NCBI GenBank assembly: GCA_024734495.1
Contig: JALMQS010000070.1
Location: 16,926,306-16,990,305 of the forward strand
Direction of reading: 5' to 3'
Length of the DNA: 64,000 bases
Source of the DNA: Forficula auricularia
Taxonomy: Eukaryota; Arthropoda; Insecta; Dermaptera; Forficulidae
Part shown: positions 1 through 12,129 of the stretch, one piece after another
Layout of the letters: every line of letters starts with the position of its first letter
How positions within the stretch are numbered: position 1 is the first letter of the stretch
Notes under the pieces: model-generated
The model's database searches: none
What the model saw: the letters and a program-made list of their open reading frames with translations, nothing else
Told to the model about the DNA's origin: nothing
Translations under genes and position numbers: made by a program

Positions 1-667
1 TAAAATAATTTTAAAACGGTTTTGTATAAACACTAATATTATTTTTTTTTATTTTCCAATAAAAAAAAAATGGTGATCTGGCGAATTTGTCTAATAGCAC
101 ATTGTTATTTAATAAAAAAGACAATTAATTTTCTGTTAACTGATGAATAAACTCTCCGTAAAAAAATCTAAATTTTTTTTTTTTTAATAATTAATCTAAT
201 TTAATTTAGCCTCTAGAATCAAGTTGATATTGTTAAACAATAACAAAGACTATTATTGAAATTAGGCTATAGATGATAATAGAAATAATTAACTTTAAAA
301 AATGAAATGAAAATCTTGTTAGAAATATTTGATTTAGATGTCAGATGGGTTCACCTCCTTTGGAGTTGAACCCAAATGTCATACTTGTTATCCGAGAAGT
401 TGACAAAGATGAAATTCCTCTGACATGTATGTACAATTTGTACATATGTTCAGCTAGAAAATTTCCCTCAAGTTATTGTTAATTCATTTGTAAAATTCTG
501 CTGTAGCCTAAATGAAGTATTGTGTTTTATATTAAGATTAAAAATAAGTGAGGTTTTTTGAATTTAGAAAAATATTTTTTTTTAAATTCCAGAATTACTG
601 GAGATAATTAATTGCCTTACTATTAAATTTATTTTACAAAAATCAATTCATTTTTTTCAATACTAAC
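1..667. other. AT-rich intronic sequence with no recognised exon
   Basis: The missing C-terminal tubby exon was looked for on the minus strand and not found. A short imperfect palindrome (about 343-376) contains GGGTTC and GAACCC halves, resembling the tRNA-like palindromes at 28.7 and 50.9 kb. Nothing else is recognised. Confidence 0.5.
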
Positions 668-907
668 ATAGACTACCGCTGCCAATTCTTGCCTTTGGGC
701 ATTTTTCTTATCATTGTCCATTCCTAGTACAGGTCCTCTACGACGGCTCATACCACTATCAAACACTGTGAATTGGGTTCCAAGTAAATTCGATCGTAGT
801 TTTCCAACAAAAGATTCTCCACAGCGAGAGAGATCAGTGGGATCCGTAGAAATAAGATAATTACTTGTAGCACTTTTTTTGCGTTTACGACCAGCAAGAA
901 GAAATAC
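668..907 (-). CDS. ktub: tubby exon 5 (tubby domain, last exon in the window)
   Basis: 240 nt, phase 0 at both ends, TATAG acceptor and GTTAGT donor. It encodes [39 protein letters not shown] and [10 protein letters not shown]. Readthrough past the donor would give only a few residues before a stop, so splicing onward beyond the left edge is expected. Confidence 0.93.
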
Positions 908-3900
908 CTATAGGTAAAAATAAAAAATAAATTAATAATTAAAATATTATTCTAATTTTGTGAATTTTATTTATTTCAAATAATTGTTCTTACCTTTTTT
1001 CCATAGTCTTTTTCTAAATGCAAAAAGTATGTAGGGTAAAGACCACGATCCATTCCTTTTCTATCTCGAGTGATTCTACATTTATAGAGTACTCCTTGCT
1101 TGCCTGGTTGAAGTACAAATGTCTCCAAGTTACCTTCGACATCGCCTTCTAATTCTCTTTCCTAAAATTTTAATAAAATAATTTAATAAGACGTATGAAT
1201 ATTTCTTTTGCCAACAATCTTGCCATTGTTAAAAGAAGCCGAATCACTGGATCTTAAAAGGTAATTAAAATGTGGAGAGATTGATCAATGAGTCACAGTG
1301 GGGAGGGGGGCTAAAAGTGTAGTTAGCATAGTAGCTAAAGCTAAGGACTTTCAATTGCCTTGATTCATATCGAATCGTGCTTGAGTCAGAAAATTTTTCG
1401 GCTCTGAGAATAATTTAAGGGAGCAATTCATATCCAGGTGGAAGGCAATGAGAAATCCCCACTGTAAACAATTTTGCCTAAGAAAATTACTTTGGAGAGT
1501 ATCCTCTCTATTGTAATTGCCAAAGCTAGTATGGTACACGAAGACGAAGAAAAGAGTATTTACTTTGGGAGTTGCAATTTCTTGGCCAGTAAAGCAACTG
1601 CTATATTACTAATGTGTAGGGTAATGTTAGCAAACTTTTTTAGAATAATGCATCCTAAATATCCTCAAATATTTTGATGCTTCCTCTAGCATAATATAAA
1701 TAGTACAGATAAAAATGGAACAAATATATTGAAGTTATTAATAAAATTCTAGTAGCAAAGATTTTATTTCTGATACTAATCTAGTCTCATATACACACTA
1801 TTTGTGATATTAGGAAGTTTTATTTTTTTTGTTAACAAGCCAGATACATTTAAATATGAGGAAGGAAAGGGCAACAATAATTTTGTTACAAAACAAGGTG
1901 AATTTAAGTCCAGTTGTGAAAATCTATCATTTAAATCACATGTCATTTTGCTGAAGTAATAGCAAGTAAAGCAATATCAATTACCTGTTAAGGAAGAATG
2001 TAATAAAGTTTCACCCCCAAACTATCTAGAAAACTAGAAAAGAATATTGGCAGTTTAAGCAGAAGTTGAAAAATATTTATTTTATTTCAATATAAAACAA
2101 TCTAATCTAATCTAATATGTATATGTTTTGTAATGAAAGAGATATAATAAATATGAATATGTGAATATATGTAATTGAAATCATTTTCTTTTGAATTAAT
2201 TAAATGAATAATAACATATATACTGTATTAACGCTTGATAATATATTTAATTTAAATTAATCCCCTTCATCATAAATATTTATTTATATCAATAGTTCTA
2301 TTTTATTATTTTAAAAACTCGTCTCCATACTAGGAGGTTATTTATTCATCTCTCAATTTCCCAATTAGGAAATAAAAAAATAAAAATTTGTTTATCCGTT
2401 TACATTACTTTTTCAGTGTGAGTGTAAAACAGTTACAAGTAAAAGTGCAATGAGCTGACACTTTTCAAAAAATAATGTTATATAAATATTTTATAAGCAT
2501 ATGTCTAGTTCTGATGTGTTATAAATCATATTTGTATATTATTGAATTATAATGCTGTTGGTAACAAAAAATGCTTATGGCTTCTCTTTGCTTTCGTAGT
2601 GGAATGTATATCGATTTGTAAGTTATTGATTAAACAATTAATATAAATATATATATGTATATAATTTATACACCTATAGATGAATTGAGATGTCTATGGA
2701 CAGTGTATTAAATATTCTTTATAAAGAAGAAGAAATCATATTGATCATAATATTGATTTTTTTAATCACAAACAATAGGTGAACTCATTTCATCACATTA
2801 ACAATTAAAATCAATATAAAAGGATAGCTATATTCGGAAAAAAAAGTTTTTCAATTAATCAAATGGTGCAGGTGGAAAAGAGTAAAGTTTATACGATCGA
2901 TAGAAATTTTATTTTAGGAAATGAAATATTTTAATGGTTAGTTAATTTTATACCTATCCTCTAGCTCTCCTATATCTCTTATCTATGCTCTAGCTCTAGA
3001 CTAGTTCCAAGAATATCATTAAATTTCAATAGTCCTTTAAACGATTTATTTAGAGAGGAGGTCAAGTGAAACATTTTAAGAATATTATATAAATATACAT
3101 AAATAGTAAATTTAAATCCATATAGAATATATTATGATAATAGATATTGGTTTCATTACAATATTTCTTATTGTTTGAAACACGACTTACTTATGAATTA
3201 CAATAAGTCACTAAGGCATTTTCATAAGTTTTAATTTCCTTTTCTCTATTAATAAATTTTAATTATTCAATCTCTCTTTTTTTCTTTTTTTTTTTTGGCT
3301 TTTAGGCCTTTAGGTCTTTTAAAAATTTTATCAACATTTTACTTCTAATAAATGTATAAATTGATTTTTTAAATCTAAATTAGTATAACTTAAATGACAT
3401 TTGATCAACTTTGATCAAATATTCTTTATGGACCTGCTAGGAATAAATGCAATGGAATTCTAAATTCAGTCTCCATAAAAAGATAGAAAAAGGCAAAAAA
3501 AAGTTTATCTAGATTAAATTTGATATCGAGACTACTTTGATCCAATAACTTTGAGATAGTTAAATTTTTTACAAAATAGTTCTGAGATGTTTAAATAATC
3601 AGGCAAAGTGAGTCGGACAGGCATTCAGTATCTCATATCTTCCAAAATACATAAGATAGCAAATCCGTTCTTATTTGTCGTTAAGGAGAGAATAGATATA
3701 TAGTTATAATTTTTTAAATAATTTGATATTCAGTGTTTTGGAAATTCCGTTAGGTACGAAAATCATGTGAAAATGGGAAGTTAGAGTGATAAAATTTAAA
3801 AAAAAATCAGTTTAATAATATTTTTAGAGATTCCTCACACCCCATGAAGAAAAATTGTCGATCCCACAAATATTCGAACATCTTCAAAATAATTAAAATG

Positions 3901-6900
3901 TTAATACAATTTCTAATATTGGCAAAATAGATATTATATAACTTGGAAATATCACGTTTGTGTTTTATTTAGTTTACGAGCTATAATTCTTTCTCAGACG
4001 AAAGGAGAGATTATTAAGGTTCCGTTTCATGTTTGAAAGAAACCCTAAAAAAGCTTTTAAAAAGCGATTGTATGTTTTTAAAATTCATTCAAATTTTGAT
4101 ACATTTAAAATATACTTTTTTCTTCTTTTAGATTAAGTATATGTTTTTGAGAGTATTTAATCAAAAAAGGGATAAGATTTGTTATAGAGGAAATTATTTA
4201 TATAGAATTATGTCTTTAAAGTTTGCGAAATAAAATAATTTATAGAGGACAAAAGATTAAGAAATCATCTTATGTTCTAAGAAATTTGATTATTTTGAGG
4301 TACTTACAGTAGATGAATTGGCGTTTAAAGAATTTGCATTGTCTGATGTTGGTTCAACAAAAGCAACATTAAATCCAGGTTCATGATTTAATGGTGAAAT
4401 TGGTGTGGATTCTTCATCTTCCATATCGTTATTTTGTTGATTTGAATTTAAATATAAAGTTTCCATATTTGATTCCGTTTCATGTAATTGTGTTGTTTGG
4501 GTATCATTAAGATTATTACCATTTACACCATTTTGATAATTTGTAGTATTTAAAGTTGTATTTGAAGTTAAAACGGAGTCTGGGTTCCCAGGTGACATCG
4601 TAAATTGTAAAGGTCCATCGTAACCTGAAAAAATAGACAAGTTCAACTGAATTTTAATCAATATAAACATAATCAATACATTAATTTATTAATGTAAAAG
4701 AAAATCAATTAAGTGTTCTTATAATCCAAACAAAATAGAGTGATTAACAAGATCTATAATTATTTAATTTAATATTTAAATGATGAATTTTACTTTAGGA
4801 TAAATGGGATATTAACTCACCTCTTGGGAGATTCATTAAGCTAATTTTTAATTTTATATTTATTTGGGTAATAATAGAATAAAATAATATAAAACATGTT
4901 GTTTTTTTCTAATGTAAGAAGGCTTGTACCCAGAAGGTACAGCCGATCTGAATTTCTGAAAAGCCAAAAAAGCCGGATCTTGAAATAACTTGATTTTAAA
5001 ATTTAGGAAAGAGCAAGACAAGAAATTCTAGTCTCTAGAAGTGATAGGAACATACGAAAAGTCGAATTATTCAGTTTGATATCTCTTCAATCTGATTGCG
5101 AAGTATGTTTAGTTTATTAATAGGGCACTACGAGTAAAGGACGCATTTGGGGAATTGTTTTTAATTCATCAGAGCACATGACATATTATCAATACATGTG
5201 TTTAAATATGCAGGCCAAGTGGAAGTCGGAATACATAGGGTTTCGTAACTTTAATTTTCAAAATACTTGAGATATCGAATTCGTTATTAATTGTAGTTGA
5301 TAAAGAGAGAATGGGGGCATTTGTGGAATATTTTCATAATTTTGAGCTAAGCCATTTCTAAATGCCGGACACATATAAAATTCACCTTAATTAAGGGGAA
5401 AAACTTTTAAAAATATTATGCTTTATTCTACATACTTAAAGAGATCTTTTAAAGGATAGGTACCTCACACCCCATGAAAAAAAAACATTTTTTATTTTCG
5501 ACCCCACTAAAAATACGAGTCTCCTTAAAATAAACATTCGATTATCATATAATTTTTGACAGGGAAAATGAGTTTCAAATTTGTATCTTATTTAGTTTAC
5601 GAGCTACTCTGCTCTGACAGACGGAAAGACATATTGTAGTGAGACTAAAAGGGGGTGTCCCGTTTTACTTTTCAACCATAAAAAGTGGAGAAACGTTTTC
5701 GGGACAAATAATTGAATCGGAAATTTGTGAGGGACGAATTTTGTATTAAAATAATTGCTCGTTTCTCATATGAATATGAATCCAGAGGAGCACCCTCTAC
5801 AGAAATGAGGGCCATATTCGAGCCAGGGGAGGATTCGGTCGGGCATTGTAGAGGATAAGAAGTTGGGAGGCGTAAAATAACGCCTGGACCTGAATAGAAA
5901 GTCATGTTTCCTGGAGGCATATTTTGCTATTTAAAAATAACCATAAAAAGCAATTGCTAGTTCAGAGCCTTCGCGACAGAATATCTCTATGAGACAAAGA
6001 ACAAAAAGAGTCTGATATTGTTATTTAAAGAAGATGACTAAAAAGAATAGACTTGCATTCATGGATCTATGACAATAGATGAAGTTAAAAGTTATCTCGA
6101 ATAGAAAACAAGACAAAAGGCATACAAAAACCAAGGAAGTTGTGAGTCAGACAGACAAACTGACAGGGATTTGGCGAACTGTATACCAAGGGTCCAAACT
6201 GGTTAATTTGGGGAATCTAATAAGATTAGAGCCTTTTTCTATTTTGAAAAAAGCTTTAATTACAGGGTGGGCCATCTTCATGTGACCCATTTGTTTCTTA
6301 AATAAAAATTTAAAGAAAAAAAAAATCGATTTTTTTTTCTTTGCATTAGGGATTTATTTTGGTCCAAATAATTACATGTCAGCTACTTTTGGAATATGAT
6401 TTGGTTTAGGTGATCGCCTTTTGTTTGCTCTGACGACATAATGGGCTTGTTTTTCGGCATTTTCAATCACTTTCTCGAGTGTTGCTCTTGCTATAGCCGC
6501 TATTTCACGTTCGATGTTGGTCTTAAGTTGAGTCAGAGTCCGTGGCTTGTCGATGTACACTTTTGATTTCAAATATCCCCATAAATAAAAGTCTAGCGGC
6601 GTTAAATCAGGCGAACGAGGTGGCCAGTCATAATCACCTTATTTCAACCGCTCGTCCTCGAAGAAGTACGACCCAGTCACACATTTCGCATAAATTCGAC
6701 ACCAAGACGGTGTACGGTCTCTTTTGGATCAAATGAAGGCTTTTCGTGGATTAATTGTGGGTTTTCAGTGACAAGAGCAACAGTCGAGAAAGTGATTAAA
6801 AAAACCGAAAAACGAGCCCAATATGTCGTCAGAGCAAAAGGCGATCACCTGAACCAAATCATATTCGAAAAGTAGCTGACATGTATTTATTTGGACCAAA

Positions 6901-7407
6901 ATAAATGCCTAATGCAAAGAAAAAATCGATTCGTTTTCTTTAAATTTTTATATCAGAAACAAATGGGTCACATGTAAATGGCCCACCCTGTATTATATAT
7001 ATATTTTAAGTATGCAGTTCATTTCGAAGATGAAAGTACTTATAAAAGAGAAAAGCTTACAAATAAAGATAATAGATTTAAAGTAATTTTTCCATTTTAT
7101 AGATGAGATAATGAGACAGATTTGAGATCTAAATGATTAGGTTTAGTTAATGTATTGTGTGAAACAACACTTACAATGCAATTCTCGTTTGGTGTTTGAT
7201 GAAGCAGGTCTTGATTTGGCTGAGAATGTTCGAACATCAGAAGCCTGGACCATTGTCGGTGTTTGTCGTTTTTGACGCATCTTTTGTTCCATAATTTGTC
7301 TCTGAAATAATTAAAGATAATTGAGCTAATTAAAGTTCTCATCATTTTTAATTTATATTAATTACCTGCTGTTCTAATTGCTGTTGGCGTAATGTCACTT
7401 TAGACAT
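668..7407 (-). CDS. ktub: King tubby / TULP-family protein, five exons visible, C-terminus off the left edge
   Basis: Five exons join in phase: 7407-7366, 7301-7175, 4624-4308, 1161-994 and 907-668, giving about 298 residues from the start codon. All junctions are GT/AG. The N-terminus carries the conserved stretch [16 protein letters not shown] and then YDGPLQF, as in insect king tubby. A low-complexity Asn/Ser/Thr-rich acidic linker follows (about residues 60-160). The tubby C-terminal domain then begins at [10 protein letters not shown] and contains [33 protein letters not shown] and [14 protein letters not shown], the phosphoinositide-binding beta-barrel. Tubby proteins bind PI(4,5)P2 at the plasma membrane, move to the nucleus in some contexts, and act in ciliary receptor trafficking. 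The exon ends at [10 protein letters not shown] with donor GTTAGT. About 110 further residues are expected, and no matching exon is visible in 1-667. Confidence 0.93.
994..1161 (-). CDS. ktub: tubby exon 4 (start of tubby domain)
   Basis: 168 nt, phase 0 at both ends, TTTTAG acceptor and GTAAGA donor. It encodes the first strands of the tubby barrel, including [19 protein letters not shown] and HLEKDYGKK, which contribute to phosphoinositide binding in the family. Confidence 0.94.
1162..4307. other. tubby intron 3, AT-rich; contains one copy of dispersed repeat family R4
   Basis: No exon-like open frame with splice sites is visible. Around 3590-4050 lies a copy of a dispersed repeat (family R4). 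It has the segments 'agtcggacaggcattc', 'cacaccccatgaa' and 'tttagtttacgagct', which recur at about 5.2-5.65 kb and 30.4-30.9 kb. Confidence 0.4.
4308..4624 (-). CDS. ktub: tubby exon 3 (acidic, Asn/Ser/Thr-rich linker)
   Basis: 317 nt between a TTTCAG acceptor and a GTAAGT donor. The split codon from exon 2 plus this exon is a multiple of three. It encodes [17 protein letters not shown] and then a low-complexity linker with an acidic segment ([12 protein letters not shown]), matching the EDEESSP-type segment in insect king tubby. Confidence 0.9.
5210..5660 (+). repeat. Dispersed repeat family R4, copy 2
   Basis: It shares ordered blocks with 3590-4050 and 30425-30935: a 'caagtggaagtcgga' type start, 'cctcacaccccatgaa', 'cattcgattatcatata' and 'agtttacgagctac...gacagacgg'. 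The start resembles the 'gccggacaagtgcgag' segment at 30.43 kb. Class unknown. It lies in tubby intron 2. Confidence 0.5.
6263..6990 (-). mobile_element. Mariner-like element relic with an inverted duplication of its transposase 3' end
   Basis: The ends are inverted (CAGGGTGGGCCAT at 6263 and its complement ending at 6990), each flanked by TA (6261-6262, 6991-6992), as expected for Tc1/mariner. On the minus strand, roughly 6700-6372 reads a broken transposase with the catalytic-core neighbourhood [17 protein letters not shown], followed by [14 protein letters not shown] fragment reading [12 protein letters not shown] sits directly upstream, so the middle has been deleted, and a stop and a later frameshift are present. 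The right 230 bp (about 6765-6990) is an inverted second copy of the left terminal part, reading [20 protein letters not shown] on the plus strand. The element therefore folds back on itself and cannot encode an active enzyme. It lies in tubby intron 2. Confidence 0.85.
7175..7301 (-). CDS. ktub: tubby exon 2
   Basis: 127 nt between a TTTCAG acceptor and a GTAAGT donor; ends in phase 1. It encodes the [16 protein letters not shown] motif that is characteristic of king tubby N-termini. Confidence 0.9.
7366..7407 (-). CDS. ktub: tubby exon 1 (start codon)
   Basis: ATG at 7407-7405 opens a 14-codon exon reading [14 protein letters not shown], which ends at a GTAATT donor (phase 0). Its Gln-rich end runs straight into [13 protein letters not shown] of the next exon, as in the tubby N-terminus. 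The bases upstream (7408-7560) are AT-rich with no clear promoter element. Confidence 0.85.
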
Positions 7408-7937
7408 TTTTAATTTGTTTCAATAAATATTATTTATTAAATAAAGGGATATATGATACTAATTAGATCATATATTAAATTGAATTAAGAAATAATTAAG
7501 AATTAATATATTTAATAATGAACATGAAAGTGTGAGTACAGAAAAATAATGTTGATGACATAAGAATTATCAATATGTAGATGTATATGTTGAGGATCCC
7601 AATTGTTTATTATCCAAGTAAAGCAAAAAAATGGTATGGAATGCACTTATAGAAGCTAACTTCACTGTTTAAAGAATTGATATATATTTTGTATATATAT
7701 ATTCAATTTTTTTTTTAATATATATATTATAATAAATAATGATAATGATAGTATAAAACAATATAGCTTTAATTAATTTTATTCTAAACTAATTTTCAAG
7801 ATGTCAGCCATTTGAAATTAAAAGAAAAAAGGCGCTAAAATTTAATATTTTTAAAGAGAAATCAATGTTATTGTCCTTCCATGATGCAAAATATCCATCC
7901 TATATTGATAAAGAAAATAATTATTTATACATATATA

Positions 7938-8811
7938 CTAGCTGCGACGTCCGCCTTCGGCGGCCCTCTTGCTAACCAGGGGACTACTTGGAGCGCCCCT
8001 TGGACCCCCCGCCCCGAACGCCCAACCCTATTCCATTTCCGCACCCACCCTGCATTCTTCCGACCTATTCCTCCCGCACCCCAACTCCATTCCACCTCCG
8101 CAACCACCCTGCACCCCCCTACAGCCTTCTAGTGGCCCACAGATTATGTATATAAAATTTAGTTGAGTTTGCTCTAAGGGCAAGAATTTTCATTTTTGGC
8201 CCACTTCCACCCCGTTTTGGGTGGTTAATTTTTACATTTCTAGCCTTCTAGTGGCTATGTAAACAAATTTGGTTGAGTTTGGTTCAAGGGCAAGAAAGAT
8301 ACGATGTGTTTTAGTCCACAAAATCAAAAATCCCCCATTTTTCAGTTCAGAGGTCAAATTTCAAAAAAATAAAAAATTTCCCGAGATTTAGCATTAATAA
8401 ACCTATGTACCAAATTTGAAGGTTAAAACTTAAAAACTCGAGTAGATAATGGACTTTAAAAATTTCAAAAATTTACCCCAAAATTACTATTATCTCCCTT
8501 TCGGGGACAAATATAGCAAAATACTCAAATAAGATTTTTTTGTATTTCAATGCTTCACCTTTCTAAACTAAACCCATATCGATATCTATTCTGGTTTAGA
8601 GATTTTGAAAAACTCTGAAAACACATTTTGGGCCCTTTCCCCCTTTAGGGTTCAAATTTCAAAAAAATCCCTACTTAGTACACCCATAAATCGTTGAAAG
8701 AATATACCCTCCAAATTTCATTTTTCTAGGTCAAGCGGTTTAGGCTGTGCGTTGATAGATGAAACATCACCTCCTCGTTTTATATTCATTTATATATAAT
8801 AAAGAATAAGA
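7938..8811 (-). mobile_element. Non-autonomous Helitron-like element
   Basis: On the minus strand the sequence begins A|TC at 8811 and ends CTAG|T at 7938. A GC-rich hairpin (ccgccgaaggcgg type, about 7950-7963) lies roughly 10 nt before CTAG. These are the hallmarks of Helitrons: 5' TC, 3' CTRR, a subterminal hairpin, and insertion between A and T. The same 3' end occurs at 8819 and, in opposite orientation, at 48032. There is no Rep/helicase coding; the GC-rich ORFs at 7.9-8.17 kb are repeat sequence, not genes. Confidence 0.75.
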
Positions 8812-8818
8812 TTATTTA

Positions 8819-9300
8819 CTAGCTACAAGGCCCGCCTTCGGAGGCCCTCTTGATACGCCCCCTGAACCCCTTCCCTTGGGGAATTTTTCCTTATTTTAAG
8901 TTAACAGCTTCTGAACGCCGACAGATATATAAAACTAATCTTAAAAAAAAATCGATTCAGCCGCCGGTCCAGACAACATTCCTACTCGTGTAATTATAAT
9001 GGTGAAAATATTCAGGAAATAAAAAAAAATGGTTTTCTATTTTTAACATTTTATTGAAGACAAACCAAACCAACTCAATTTTATTAATAGCTATCTGTAT
9101 GTGGGGGTTCAAGTACCAGGGGGTGCCGCCTCCTGAAAATTTTAAAATTATGGACTTCAAAAGTAGTTTTTAGTGGCGTTTTTTAGCCTCTGAAAAATTA
9201 AAAACAAACATAAAAAGAGCGCATGAAGAAGTGAAAGAGGGATTGGGTTACCTATTTATATGTATAATAATTATTATCTGAATATAAAATAAATGTGAAA
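8819..9300 (-). mobile_element. Second Helitron-like 3' end in tandem, right boundary not resolved
   Basis: CTAG at 8819-8822 and the hairpin 'cccgccttcggaggcc' repeat the terminus of the neighbouring element only 7 bp away, in the same orientation. The 5' (TC) end was not identified, so the right coordinate is a guess. Confidence 0.5.
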
Positions 9301-9339
9301 AGGGGGCTAAGTTCAGTACAAATGACGTTCAACGTCAGA

Positions 9340-9850
9340 TTTAGAAGTTTTTTATTAAAGAAGTCTTTTTCCTTCGTTTTTTCGAAATATCTCAAAAACT
9401 GCTGTAACTATTTTCATAAAATAAATTGAACGAAACTATGCAGTTTTTATCTACAAAAAAGCTTTAATGAGTAAGTGTCAAAAAATTATCTTTTTCGAGA
9501 TATTAATTGTTTTGTCTGTTAGTAAGTAGGTATGTTACCAAATTTTGTGTACCTACAGACCTACACTCTAGCTCAAAATCTAGTCTGATTTTATCAAAAC
9601 GATAGTTTTTGTACATTGAGAAGGTGGGTTTAAAAAATTTAAATTATAAAATTTTTAAACTAAAAAAAAAAAAAAAAAATAGAAGTTAATATATCAACTA
9701 TCAATATAAGTCCTAGATCCTTCGATCGATATGTACAAAATTTCGCCAATGCACCCTATATGACCTAATGAAAATGTCTCATTATATGAAATTGATAGTG
9801 GCCCATAAGAGGAGGGGTTTATAAATAGGAGGGTTAGGGGCCAGGTGTAT
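9340..9850 (+). repeat. Dispersed repeat family R1, copy 1
   Basis: It carries the blocks 'tcgaaatatctcaaaaac', 'ctacaaaaaagctt', 'tttttcgagatatta' and 'tgttttgtctgttag', and ends with 'ggggccaggtgtatggtaaa'. The same ordered blocks occur at 14.98-15.99, 17.40-18.35, 40.76-40.99 (reversed) and 48.30-48.70 kb (reversed). No coding capacity. Confidence 0.6.
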
Positions 9851-10059
9851 GGTAAAGTCCTGTGGATGGCTATATCACCTTATTTTGAATTGATTTTTGG
9901 TCGATGTCGAATATAATTTTTTCATTGTCATTGTCGTTTTATGTCGTTCGACCCCAAAATTTAGTTAAAATGAGGTGGTTAAGATCATTGGCTTCTACTT
10001 AAATTTCACCATTACTGCCTAACACTTTGATGTAAATAAATTGATATAGGGACTTTTAT

Positions 10060-11830
10060 TAAAGTACATTTAATTTCCATCATAAAAGTTTTTATGAGAG
10101 AAATGTCTAAAATCAATAGTTTACGGGTTATGTAAATGTAAATATTTTTCAATATAAAAATCCAAGCCTAATGAATTGGCCAGGTAATTTTTTACATCAA
10201 GAAATATGGAATTTCAATAAAAAATTTCACATTCAATCTAAGGGGCACCCTTTATCTAAAACGCTTTTATTTTTGTAAAAAAATGTTTACTTTTCTCAGA
10301 AAAAATTATTTAATTTTGAATGTTTAATCCTCTATACTCTAGATATTTAAATAGTCATCTGAGATAATTATACGTGATGAACTTTCTTTTAGTAAATTAA
10401 ATTATCAACATGTTTCTTCATTATAATTTTTTTTATATGTAGAATACCTAGGGCGTTAGAGCAATATTTATCCAACTTTCCACTTAAATTTTACCATTAG
10501 TGCCTAACCCTTTGAGTTACACACATTTATAAAATGACCTTTATTAAACAAAATTTAATTTCCAACAGAAAAGTTCATATAAGGGAAATGTCTAAAATCA
10601 ATAGTTTAGGAGTTAAAAGAGAGATTCCAATATTGTAGAGTGAATGGACATGAATCAGTAACAAATGTGTCTCTGATCTCGACACAACCTCTCGATATAC
10701 CAGAACAAAAGAATTATAAATAAAAAATAAATCGATCTTATTTTATCGATTTAATCTACCTGGAGGGTCACAGTATCTGTCTAATATAAGAAAATAGTAT
10801 TTTGGTTAAGAATTTCGTAGTTTAAAAGAAATTGTATGAAAAGATTCAATTTCTTCTCTCCGGGAGCGAATCAACTAGAAATGGCAAAAAGTTTTATTTT
10901 TATTCCCATTAGATATTTATTCAAATCGATTGAAAATTCATATCTGTGTGTTATTTTCATTTATCTTATATTATCAAATAATTATTATTAGGAAATTTGC
11001 ATTTTAAAGGGTAGTTTATTTGAAGTCCAATTTGAAAAAAATGCTAATAACTCCGTTGAAATTTTTTAAAAAATATGAAATTAATAGATATTATAAAAGA
11101 ATTAATTATTAATAATTTACTTTAATTTTGAACGAAATCGCTTCCGTACTTTTTGAGAAAATCGCCAAAAACCCAGAAAACCGTCTATGAAAGGCCGTTT
11201 TAGAAACATTTTAAAATTCATCTCCATGTCACAAGTCAATGCTTCGTTTCATATGACTTTTTTCAAAGGCATCTCGTGCTTTCAAAAAACATTGTTTTTG
11301 AGACGGTTCAGATGGTTTCTGACCATTTTCTCAAAAAGTACTGAAGCGATTTCGTTCAAACAGGAAGTAAATTATTAATAATTAATTGTTTTATTATATC
11401 TATCAATTTCATTTTTTTCAAAAAATTTTCAACGGAGTTATTAGCATTTTTTCAAATTCAACTTCAAATAAACTACCCTTTAAAATGCAAATTTCCTAAT
11501 TATAATTATTTTCTATAAAAGATAAAATCAAATAACACCTAGATATGACATTTCAATCGATTTAATTTAATATGTAATGAGAAAACAATGAAATTGTTTG
11601 CCATTTCTAGTTGATTCGCTCTCGGAGAGAAGAAATTGAATCTTTTCATACATTTTCTTTTAAACTAAGAAATTTTTGATTGAAATGCTGTTTTGATATA
11701 TTCGACAGATACTCTGAACCTACAGATATATGAAATCGATAAAATAAGATCGATTTCTTTCTCATTTATAATTGTTTTGGTCTGATATATCGAGAGGCTG
11801 GGTCGCAAGACCGCATCCTTACCCGGTATG
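10060..11830. repeat. Large palindromic repeat, copy 1
   Basis: From about 10660 to 11810 the sequence is a long imperfect palindrome centred near 11240. Blocks such as 'tgcattttaaagggtagttt', 'cgggagcgaatcaactagaaat', trimmed here to 'gagcgaatcaactagaaat', and 'actttttgagaaaatc' appear first forward and then reverse-complemented. The whole block recurs in opposite orientation at 55.08-56.83 kb. The ORF at 11187-11378 lies across the palindrome centre and is not a gene. Class not identified. Confidence 0.75.
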
Positions 11831-12129
11831 AGAGGAGGCATTTGTTATGAATTCAGTCCCAAGTATTGAAATATCTTGTAACATTATAATGTCATATATT
11901 TAAATGTACGATTATATAAAATAATAAATAAATAAATAAAATCATTTAATAAAAAAGATAAATGTATCACATATATAGAAAAAAAAAACTTGGACTGGCA
12001 ACCACGGACCCAAAAAGACTCATAAGGACAGATCAAAGTTATATTATCGTATTATTAGTTTTAAATAAATAATTTTTGTATTAAATAATTAAATGCGTTA
12101 ATAAAAATGATTTATTATTTTATTATAAA

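Noticed and set aside
1351..1677. Overlapping ORFs on both strands
   Set aside because: No domain, no splice context, and they lie inside a tubby intron; chance frames.
7881..8166. Proline-rich ORFs on both strands
   Set aside because: They are the GC-rich 3' part of a Helitron-like element; the proline content comes from C-rich repeat DNA.
11187..11378. 63-codon plus-strand ORF
   Set aside because: Lies over the centre of the large palindrome; the same sequence recurs inverted at 55.6 kb without keeping the frame.
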